Below, in pieces: positions 13,253-19,000 of a stretch of 19,000 bases of DNA. The number at the start of each line of letters is the position of its first letter. Within the stretch, counting starts at the first letter, position 1. A program made the position numbers and the translations under genes. Source of the stretch: DATDAH01 sp036525535 (lineage in GTDB: Bacteria; Actinomycetota; Acidimicrobiia; Acidimicrobiales; DATDAH01); NCBI GenBank assembly GCA_036525535.1, contig DATDAH010000091.1, positions 1-19,000 on the forward strand, given 5' to 3'. The notes beneath the pieces are model-generated. The model worked only from the letters and a program-made list of their open reading frames with translations, ran no database searches and had not been told where the DNA came from.

Positions 13253-14956
13253 TCAGGGTTGGACGTCGACGCGGTCCAGCGGGGGTGGCGACAGGGTCTG
13301 GTTGGGGGCGGCGACGAAGTAGTCCTCGAGGGCGTCGAGGTCGACGGCGCCACCCAGGCGGTCGGTCCCCTGCGGGAGCACCGGGAACCCGTCACCGCCC
13401 TCGGCGAGGAAGCTGTTGACGGTCACCCGATAGGACTGGGCGAGGTCGACCGGGGTCCCGTTCAGCGTGACGCTGCCGGTCACCACTCGACCGTCACCCG
13501 CACAGGGGTCCTCGGACTGGCTCCAGGCGTAGTGGAACCCCGCCGACGGCAAGAGCACCTTCGGCGCCGACTGGCACCACTGCTCCTTGAGCAGCTCGTA
13601 GATCTGGGCGCCGGTGAGGGTCATCGTCACCAGGCTGTTGCCGAACGGCTGCACGGTGAAGGCCTCGCCGTACGTGATCGCCCCCCCGGTACCCGCGGGC
13701 TGGTCGAAGATGAACCCCGGGTCACGGACGCCGCCGGGGTTCATGAACGCGATCTGGGCCGCGCCGAACCCCGCCGGGGCCGTAGCCGCGAGCTGGGCGT
13801 CGGCGATGAGGTTCCCCGCCGGGTTCTCACCCGAATCGTCCGCGGTCTTGTCGATCGTCGAGGTGATCTGACCGATCACCCGGTCGCGCAGGGGTGCAGC
13901 GATGGCGTCGTACTCCGCGATCAGGTCGGTGATGTCGGCCGCGGGCACGACGTCACGGCGCACGATCAGGTTCTCGGCCTGAGCCGACACGACGTCACGG
14001 GTCCGGCGGTCGATGCGGAGCTGCACGTCGGTCACCGCTCGGCCGAAGGAGGACGCGCTGGTCACCAGGATCGGGTGGCCGACGGCGTTGGGCAGCGCGC
14101 AGTTGTACGCGCGGTGGGTGTGGCCCGAGAGGACGGCGTCGATCTCGTCGTCGAGGCGGGCGACGATGTCGACGATCGGTCCACTGACCCCGGGGCAGTC
14201 GTTCACGCCGCCGGTCGTGAAGCCGCCCTCGTGGAGCAGGACCACGATCGACTCCACCCCGTTGTGGCGGAGCCGGGGCACCAGCGCGTTGACCGTGTCG
14301 GCCTCGTCCAGGAAGTCCAGGCCGGCGACCCCCGACGGGGTCACGATGCTCGGCGTTCCCTCGAGGGTCATCCCGACGAAGGCGACCTTGGCGCCCTGGA
14401 AGTTCATGATCCGGTAGGGCGGGAAGATGGTGGCGCCCGTGTCCTCGTCGACGACGTTGGCGGCGAGGAAGTCGAAGTCCGCCCCGGCGAAGCCGTCGCC
14501 GTCCTGGCAGCCGTCGACCGGATGACAGCCGCCGTCCTGCATGCGTTGCAGCTCGGCGGCGCCCTCGTCGAACTCGTGGTTCCCGACCGCGTTGAGCTGC
14601 AGGCCGATCTGGTTCATCGCCTCGATGGTCGGCTCGTCGTGGAAGAGGGCCGACAGCAGGGGGCTGGCCCCGATCAGGTCGCCCGACGACACCACGACGT
14701 TGTTGCGCACGCCGTCGCTGAGCTGGCGGATGTCCGTGGCCAGGTAGGCCGCGCCACCCGCCGGCGCCCCGAAGAAGGTCCCGCCCGGCGGCTCGAGGTT
14801 TCCGTGGAAGTCGTTGATGGCGAGGAGCTGGACGTCGACCGTCCCGGCCGGCGAGTGGCTCTGCGCCGCAGGTGCCGGCGCCGCGGGTACCGGCAGCAGG
14901 AGGGCGGCAAGCAGGAGTGCGGCGATCAGGACGAGGCGAGACGGGCGGTGGCTCAT
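13253..14956 (-). CDS. Secreted 5'-nucleotidase / UshA-like metallophosphatase
   Basis: A 567-residue protein with a Sec signal peptide (hydrophobic residues 8-22, then an alanine/proline-rich cleavage region to about 31). The N-terminal metallophosphatase domain shows the full metal set: NDFHG (48-52), GDLIG (92-96), GNHEFD (125-130), LLHEGG (240-245) and SGHTHRAY (277-284). The C-terminal 5'-nucleotidase domain (about 365-560) carries MNPGGVRD, GNSLVTMTLTGAQIYELL and GGDGFPVL. Such enzymes remove phosphate from extracellular nucleotides to release nucleosides and phosphate. The length is normal for UshA-like proteins. ATG at 14956 is preceded by GAGGAG, and a plausible promoter lies at 15001-15029. 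It ends 142 bases before the modA start and could be read with or without that gene. Confidence 0.95.
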   Translation of the reverse strand: MSHRPSRLVLIAALLLAALLLPVPAAPAPAAQSHSPAGTVDVQLLAINDFHGNLEPPGGTFFGAPAGGAAYLATDIRQLSDGVRNNVVVSSGDLIGASPLLSALFHDEPTIEAMNQIGLQLNAVGNHEFDEGAAELQRMQDGGCHPVDGCQDGDGFAGADFDFLAANVVDEDTGATIFPPYRIMNFQGAKVAFVGMTLEGTPSIVTPSGVAGLDFLDEADTVNALVPRLRHNGVESIVVLLHEGGFTTGGVNDCPGVSGPIVDIVARLDDEIDAVLSGHTHRAYNCALPNAVGHPILVTSASSFGRAVTDVQLRIDRRTRDVVSAQAENLIVRRDVVPAADITDLIAEYDAIAAPLRDRVIGQITSTIDKTADDSGENPAGNLIADAQLAATAPAGFGAAQIAFMNPGGVRDPGFIFDQPAGTGGAITYGEAFTVQPFGNSLVTMTLTGAQIYELLKEQWCQSAPKVLLPSAGFHYAWSQSEDPCAGDGRVVTGSVTLNGTPVDLAQSYRVTVNSFLAEGGDGFPVLPQGTDRLGGAVDLDALEDYFVAAPNQTLSPPPLDRVDVQP

Positions 14957-15000
14957 GCTGGCTCCTCAGCTGGTCACGATGCCGCCCGACTGTCCCTTTG

Positions 15001-15029
15001 AGGATAGAGCGGACTGCTCGCCCTGAAAA
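15001..15029 (-). promoter_or_regulatory. Candidate sigma-70-type promoter for the 5'-nucleotidase gene
   Basis: On the minus strand TTTTCA (rc of 15024-15029) and TATCCT (rc of 15001-15006) are separated by exactly 17 bases. They match TTGACA at four of six positions and the actinobacterial TANNNT -10 form. The start codon is about 45 bases downstream, with a GAGGAG ribosome-binding site between. Confidence 0.5.
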
Positions 15030-15111
15030 CGGCTCGCGGGTGAACCTGGGCCGAACGCTCACGCGCTCGCCGGGCGGTGCCGGTCGTCCTGCCAGCCACC
15101 AGACTGGCGCG

Positions 15112-16173
15112 ATGCGGTCGCCGTCCCCCACCGAGCCGGCCGAGCGTGACTGGATCCTGCACGTCGACCTCGACCAGTTCCTTGCCGCGGTCGAGGTGCT
15201 GCGGCGGCCTGAACTCGAGGGCCGTCCGGTCGTGGTCGGCGGGGACGGGGACCCGACGCGCCCGCGCCAAGTGGTGGCGACGGCGTCCTATGAGGCGCGG
15301 GCGTCCGGGGTGCGCTCGGGGATGCCGCTGCGCACTGCCGCCCGCAGGTGCCCCGACGCCGTGTTCCTCCCCTCGGACCGCCCCGCCTACGAGGCGGCCT
15401 CGGCCCAGGTGATGGCGGCGCTGCGGTCCCTCGGCGTCGCGGTCGAGGAGTGGGGCTGGGACGAGGCGTGTGTCGGCGTGCGCACGGCTGACCCCGAAGG
15501 CTTCGCCCACCACGTCCAGGCGACCGTGTACGACCGGACGCGACTGCGCTGCGCCGTCGGGATCGGCGAGACCAAGCTGCAGGCCAAGACGGCAACGGGC
15601 TTCGCCAAGCCCGGCGGCGTCGCTCGCCTCACACGTCGCACGTGGCTCCCGGTCATGGGGGACGAGCCGGTGACGGCGATCTCCGGGATCGGCCCCCGGA
15701 CCGCGGCTCGCCTGCTGGAGCACGGCGTCGTCAGCGTCGCCGACCTCGCCGCCGTCGACCACAACGAGCTCGCCCGTTCGTTCGGGCCGTCGATCGGGCC
15801 CTACCTGCGGGTGTTGGGCCTGGGCGGCGACGACGCGCCGGTGCTCGACGAACCCCACGTGCCCCGGTCACGCAGCCGTGAGGTCACCTTCGAGCACGAT
15901 CTCACCGACCCCGCCGAGGTGACGGCCAACGTCGTCCGGCTGGCCGAGGAGGTCACGGCGTCGATCGCGGAGCTGGGACGGCGCATCACCCACGTCGCCG
16001 TGAAGATCCGGACCGCAACGTTCTTCACCCGCACGAAGTCCGGCAAGCTCCCCGAACCGACGACTGACGCCGCCGTCGTCGTCGACAAGGCCCGCGAGGT
16101 GTTGGCTCGCTTCGAAGGCGGCCGCCCGATCCGCCTGGTCGGTGTCCGCGTCGTGCTGGAGGACGCGCCCTGA
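15112..16173 (+). CDS. dinB: DNA polymerase IV (Y-family, actinobacterial GWDEA type)
   Basis: A 353-residue translesion polymerase. The first catalytic segment is HVDLDQFLAAVE (D19), followed by RPVVVGG, ASYEARASGVRSGMPL and the second catalytic segment EEWGWDEACVGV (D116, E117). Then come SVGIGET-like CAVGIGETKLQAKTATGFAKPGGV, the helix-hairpin-helix ISGIGPRTAARLLEHGV, and the little-finger domain with SREVTFEHDLTD. Having W before DEA, where most DinB proteins have S-(L/I)-DEA, matches a group that I recall from mycobacterial DinB. ATG at 15112 gives the normal N-terminus. The frame is open upstream to 14872, but only as a shadow. No clear SOS box is seen before it. A beta-clamp motif at the extreme C-terminus is not evident, since the protein ends VGVRVVLEDAP. 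Confidence 0.94.
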   Translation: MRSPSPTEPAERDWILHVDLDQFLAAVEVLRRPELEGRPVVVGGDGDPTRPRQVVATASYEARASGVRSGMPLRTAARRCPDAVFLPSDRPAYEAASAQVMAALRSLGVAVEEWGWDEACVGVRTADPEGFAHHVQATVYDRTRLRCAVGIGETKLQAKTATGFAKPGGVARLTRRTWLPVMGDEPVTAISGIGPRTAARLLEHGVVSVADLAAVDHNELARSFGPSIGPYLRVLGLGGDDAPVLDEPHVPRSRSREVTFEHDLTDPAEVTANVVRLAEEVTASIAELGRRITHVAVKIRTATFFTRTKSGKLPEPTTDAAVVVDKAREVLARFEGGRPIRLVGVRVVLEDAP

Positions 16174-16200
16174 TCGCGCCGTCAGCGATCGACCCGCCTC

Positions 16201-16437
16201 ATGGTCGAGGGATGGACGAAGCGCTCTTGCATCGGCTCGAGGCGATGGTGCCAGCGCTGCACCTGCTCGTCAGGCCTCGCGCCCGGCGAGGGCGCGGGTC
16301 AACTCGCCGACCGGTGCGGCGACCTGGCCCGCGTCGGGACCGACCACCTCGTGTTCGTCACCAACGGGCCCTGGTGCACCGGCGACTACCTCGACGTCGT
16401 CCTCGAGTCCGTCGAGCCGCTTCGGGCCGTCACCTGA
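16201..16437 (+). pseudogene. Apparent C-terminal remnant of an LLM (luciferase-like) oxidoreductase
   Basis: A 78-codon frame whose second half (about residues 27-78) reads like the end of F420/flavin-dependent LLM oxidoreductases: PGEGAGQLADRCGDLARVG, then TDHLVFVTNGPW and a final helix DVVLESVEPLRAV. The first 26 residues are cysteine- and arginine-rich and do not look like this family. No barrel core or usable gene start lies upstream, because DinB ends at 16173. It is most likely a truncated leftover. A chance resemblance or a small real gene cannot be excluded. Confidence 0.38.
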
Positions 16438-16621
16438 CCGGACACCCGGCGCGACTCGCCGTCGGCCAGGAGGGCTACCTCGCTTTCAGGGGCATGACGC
16501 TCCCGGCGCCATACCTCCCCTCCCTCTGACCGCCGACATTCAGGATCTGGTCAGGGGCGGTCTGTTACGACGCTCTCGACGCGACTGTCACTGGGGCAGC
16601 GCGGGTTCGGGAGGAGGACGA
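16438..16621. other. Intergenic stretch without a recognised gene
   Basis: Together with 16174-16200 this completes a 448-base space between DinB and the secreted FN3-like gene, in which only the LLM-like remnant is visible. No convincing promoter pair was found. GGAGGACGA immediately before 16622 is the ribosome-binding site of the next gene. Confidence 0.5.
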
Positions 16622-17317
16622 ATGCGTCACCACCGATTGCTTGGCCTCGTGCTGGTCGGAGCCACCCCACTGTTGATTCCGGCCACGGCACAAGGCACCG
16701 GCGAGCCGGCCATCCCGTTCGACGATGCGCGGCTCGAGATCGAGTACAACGCCACCGACGGGGATGCCGGTTTCCAGGTGTTCGCCGACGCCGAAGAGTG
16801 GAAGCAGTTCGAGATCTTCCGGCCCGACGGTCGACGGATCCTGAACTTCCGAACTGACGGCAACCTCAACCGCTTCGGACTGACCGAGCTGTTCTCCGAA
16901 AGCAGCGAGCCGCCCTTCACGGAGTTGCCCTTCGCCCAGTTCAAGCGGCTGTTCCCTGCCGGCAACTACCGCTTCGAGGGCGAAACCATCGACGGCCGGG
17001 ACATGGCCTCCAGCGTCCGGTTCGCGCACCGGGTTCTCAATGCGCCGGTGTTCATCCAGCCCGAGGACGGCGGCACACTGCCCGCCGACCACGCGGTCAT
17101 CCGGTGGGCCCCCGTGCCCGGAGCGGTCGACTACGAGGTCATCGTGACCCGGCAAGACCCAGAGCTGGTTCTGGACGTGACCCTGTCAGCCCGACACAGG
17201 CGCCTCACCGTTCCGGCCCAGTTCCTCGACGCGGGCGTCGACTACCAGATCGAGGTCCACGCGTCGGCCTCCAACGGCAACCGCATCTTCACCGAGGTCG
17301 ACTTCACGGCCACCTGA
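16622..17317 (+). CDS. Secreted protein with FN3-like C-terminal domain
   Basis: A 231-residue protein with a Sec signal peptide (MRHHRLLGLVLVGATPLLIP, likely cleavage near ATA-QG at 23-24). Residues about 28-138 form a beta-rich domain that I do not recognise (FDDARLEIEYNATDGDAGFQ, FEIFRPDGRRILNFRTDGNL, FPAGNYRFEGETIDGRDM). Residues about 140-231 have a fibronectin type III-like pattern (PVFIQPEDGGTLPADHAVIRW, then VPGAVDYEVIVTRQ and a final DYQIEVHASASNGNRIF block). It is likely extracellular or cell-wall associated, and no catalytic motif is seen. The ATG has GGAGGACGA directly upstream; the frame is open back to 16142, but the signal peptide fixes the start. It stands alone between degraded genes. 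Confidence 0.82.
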   Translation: MRHHRLLGLVLVGATPLLIPATAQGTGEPAIPFDDARLEIEYNATDGDAGFQVFADAEEWKQFEIFRPDGRRILNFRTDGNLNRFGLTELFSESSEPPFTELPFAQFKRLFPAGNYRFEGETIDGRDMASSVRFAHRVLNAPVFIQPEDGGTLPADHAVIRWAPVPGAVDYEVIVTRQDPELVLDVTLSARHRRLTVPAQFLDAGVDYQIEVHASASNGNRIFTEVDFTAT

Positions 17318-17394
17318 GGACGGAGGGCGGTCACGGAACCGTGGTCGCCCCGCGTGTCGACCCGGCCGTCAGGTCTCGACGATTGCGCTCCCTG

Positions 17395-17921
17395 GTGCAA
17401 CGCGCCGCCGGTGTCACACAAGGCGAGCAAACCCCTACGAGGTCTGCGGTTCGCGGCGCGGTCATCTGCTCATGCTGTGGTGAGAAACGGGACCCCGACA
17501 GGGTCGCGGCGCTCATGTGCCACGACGACATCAAGCTGTGCCGGATATGTATCGGCTGGCTGAAAGCGCAGGCAGGCATCCCCGACTCCACGCCCACCCT
17601 GCCTGTCACCGACGTGGACCGGGCAGCGGCCTTCTATGAGTCCGCAGGCTTCGATGTGGAGAAGTACGAGGGCGGAGGGTTCGCGTTTGTGGAGTACGAC
17701 CATGAGAGCGTCTTCGACCTCGGCCAGGCCGACCAGATCACTCCGGACACGAACGGTGCGGGCTGCTTCATCATCGTGCGCGACGTGGAGGGCTGGCACG
17801 CCCAGCTCACGACGGCCGGCCTTCCGGTCACTCCGATCGAGGACATGCCCTGGGGATGTACGAGTTCGCACTGACTGACCCGGACGGAAACCGCATCCGC
17901 ATCGGCCACAGTTCGGAGTGA
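17395..17921 (+). pseudogene. Frameshifted zinc-ribbon/VOC (bleomycin-resistance-like) protein gene
   Basis: Two modules are visible. A short zinc-ribbon-like head (ICSCCGEKRD, then MCHDDIKLCRICIGWL, with two CxxC pairs) is followed by a VOC domain (TPTLPVTDVDRAAAFYESAGFDV, GGFAFVEYDHESVFDLGQ, GCFIIVRDVEGWHAQL). At MPWG near 17852 the frame ends early (CTSSH, stop at 17872-17874). Shifting by one base restores MYEFALTDPDGNRIRIGHSSE with a stop at 17919-17921, the normal end of this family. One G appears to be missing from the run GGGG at 17852-17855, so this is either a true lesion or a homopolymer sequencing error. The start is unclear: GTG at 17395 is used here, GTG 17341 or TTG 17383 are alternatives, and the expected start just before ICSCCG is a GTC. 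Confidence 0.78.
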
Positions 17922-18047
17922 CTCTCAACCGGGACCGGCACCTTGTCGTGACCCGGCCACCGGAGGGCACCTTGGCCGCCACGACAACCTCGTTGCCGAG
18001 CTGGGACGCGTCCACGCCAGCGTTCCGCGGGCATAAAGGGGCAGAGT
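17922..18047. other. Intergenic region upstream of the DUF1232 gene
   Basis: About 126 bases without a coding signature on the plus strand. AAAGGGG at 18037-18043, shortly before GTG 18048, is the likely ribosome-binding site. I see no clear promoter or repeat. Confidence 0.4.
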
Positions 18048-18449
18048 GTGCCGGTGGAGCCGGTTCTCCGAGTCGTCGTCGTGGGCTCGGTGCTTCTGCT
18101 GTTGTCGTGGGCACTGTTGGCTTTCGCAGCCAAGCGACTGCCACCCGGCGCCGCGAGAGACCTCGCCACCGTGCTTCCCGCCTGCCTCACCACGGTTCGA
18201 CGGCTCCGAGCAGACCCGCGTGTCCCGAGAAGCGCGAAGGTCGCCATCGCGATCGCAGGTCTTTGGCTTCTCTCGCCGGTGGATCTCGTTCCAGAGTTCC
18301 TGCCGATCATCGGACCACTCGACGACGTCATCGTGATCGCCCTGGCCCTTCGGTACGCGGGCCGCCGCGTACCTCGAGACGTCTTGGTGGAGGCATGGCC
18401 AGCGGAAGTGCGAATCCTCAGACGGCTTCTGGGAGGCCCGTCACGGTGA
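18048..18449 (+). CDS. DUF1232 (YkvA-like) membrane protein
   Basis: A 133-residue protein. Residues about 5-27 form a first membrane helix (PVEPVLRVVVVGSVLLLLSWALLAF). A basic helical stretch follows, then the DUF1232 hallmark SPVDLVPEFLPIIGPLDDVIVIALALRYAGRRVP at about 76-110, which holds a second hydrophobic segment. The function of the family is not established; members are small membrane proteins, often near envelope or transport genes. GTG at 18048 has AAAGGGG a few bases upstream. The TGA stop overlaps a GTG (GTGA, 18446-18449) that opens the following frame, so the next gene may be translationally coupled. Confidence 0.88.
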   Translation: MPVEPVLRVVVVGSVLLLLSWALLAFAAKRLPPGAARDLATVLPACLTTVRRLRADPRVPRSAKVAIAIAGLWLLSPVDLVPEFLPIIGPLDDVIVIALALRYAGRRVPRDVLVEAWPAEVRILRRLLGGPSR

Positions 18450-19000
18450 CATACGCGGGCATGACCGCCGGGCTCCGGCATGACCTCGTACGCGAGATCC
18501 TGTTCGACGAGTCCGGCGACGACGTCGTCAGGGATCGCCGCTGCGGAAGCGGCGGCTGCCCTTGGCGGAGTTGTCGTCAACGACCTGGGCAGCTCAACGT
18601 CGCCCGACGAACCGGAGATCACGGCGGACGGACCGCACGAGATGCTGACGCTGCTCGAGGAGGAGCTGACGAGACGGCTGTGCGAGACCGCCGGCCCGAA
18701 GCTGGTCTGCCATACGAGCAGCGTCATCGCTCGGCCACTGCTGCGGTGGCGATCGGCGACCTGAGCGTGGCAGCCGGTGTCAGCAGCACTCAGCTGGCAC
18801 AGCGGTTCAAGGAGCTCATCGGCGTCACGCCGAAGCGGCTGGCCCGCACCTACCGCTTCGCCGCCACCGTGTTCGCGATCAACCCCGCCGGACCGGTCGA
18901 CTGGGGCGACCTCGCCGGTGGCGCAGGCCACGTCGACCAGGCCCACTTCGGCCACGAGTTCCGGGCGTTCACCGGGCTCACGCCGACCCGGTACGTCGAA
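18446..19000 (+). pseudogene. AraC-family regulator, frame-disrupted, runs off window end
   Basis: The last 80 or so codons (18746-19000) encode an AraC-type DNA-binding domain with both helix-turn-helix units: SVAAGVSSTQLAQRFKELIG and TPKRLARTYRF, then WGDLAGGAGHVDQAHFGHEF and RAFTGLTPTRYV. It is cut by the window edge. The frame from GTG 18446 (overlapping the DUF1232 stop) has no stop to the end, but codon character shows three segments. The first part (to about 18535) and the last part (from about 18730) are coding in this frame. The middle (about 18535-18728) is coding in another frame, giving GIAAAEAAAALGGVVVNDLG and HEMLTLLEEELTRRLCETAG, which suits an AraC linker. Two opposite one-base shifts would explain this. 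A real decayed gene or two sequence errors are both possible. Confidence 0.68.

Noticed and set aside
12608..15001. A 797-codon plus-strand open frame opposite modA and the 5'-nucleotidase
   Set aside because: Same shadow effect. The minus strand carries a lipoprotein and a nucleotidase with full motif sets.
15030..15111. SOS box for dinB
   Set aside because: GAAC occurs in this stretch, but no GAAC-N4-GTTC dyad or close variant was found before the start codon.
17828..18955. A 375-codon minus-strand open frame opposite DUF1232 and AraC
   Set aside because: Its translation is low-complexity and serine/arginine-rich, while the plus strand has clear DUF1232 and AraC motifs.

Overview
The window is very GC-rich DNA. 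It has strong G/C bias at third codon positions, many GTG or TTG starts, very short intergenic gaps and several abutting gene ends. Together with the protein types (a DrrA/DrrB-type exporter, a SigG-like ECF sigma factor with a SnoaL-type tail, and an actinobacterial-style DinB with a GWDEA motif), this points to a chromosomal segment of an actinobacterium (Actinomycetota). An acidimicrobial or related uncultured lineage is possible, but I cannot fix the taxon from sequence alone. I see no rRNA, tRNA, CRISPR array, insertion sequence or phage gene.

Layout. Positions 1-1693 (+): the 3' tail of an AlkA-type DNA glycosylase, a small S4-domain RNA-binding protein, and a winged-helix protein of the YcaQ/AlkZ family. 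1694-5889 (-): a tight four-gene run read from 5889 downward: an unrecognised 252-aa protein, a large membrane-anchored SPFH (flotillin-like) protein, a conserved 116-aa protein of unknown function, and an ECF sigma factor. 6090-7553 (+): a Tat-exported PhoX-type phosphatase. 7567-10138 (-): a DrrB-like permease and DrrA-like ATPase pair, preceded by a histidine phosphatase. 10250-10957 (+): a ZIP-family metal transporter, convergent with a run (10977-13111, -) of ModA, a VOC protein and a CDF metal exporter. 13253-14956 (-): a secreted UshA-like 5'-nucleotidase. 15112-16173 (+): DNA polymerase IV.

The right end (about 16200-19000) looks degraded or contains sequence errors. It holds an apparent fragment of a luciferase-like oxidoreductase, a secreted FN3-like protein, a zinc-ribbon/VOC gene with a one-base frameshift, a DUF1232 membrane protein, and an AraC-type regulator whose coding frame changes twice before the window ends.

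The most unusual small-scale structure is in the ModA-VOC-CDF run. A perfect 18-bp direct repeat sits just before both the VOC and the CDF start codons. In each copy it opens a six-codon mini-ORF (MVHWFT and MVHWSP) whose stop codon overlaps the start of the real gene. This could be duplicated translational-coupling leaders, or the scar of VOC gene capture. The SPFH-centred operon with its unknown partner is the best candidate for an uncharacterised multi-gene system.

Themes: phosphate and nucleotide scavenging (PhoX, 5'-nucleotidase), metal handling (ZIP, CDF, ModA), DNA alkylation repair and damage tolerance (AlkA, YcaQ-like, DinB), and envelope maintenance (SPFH, ECF sigma).
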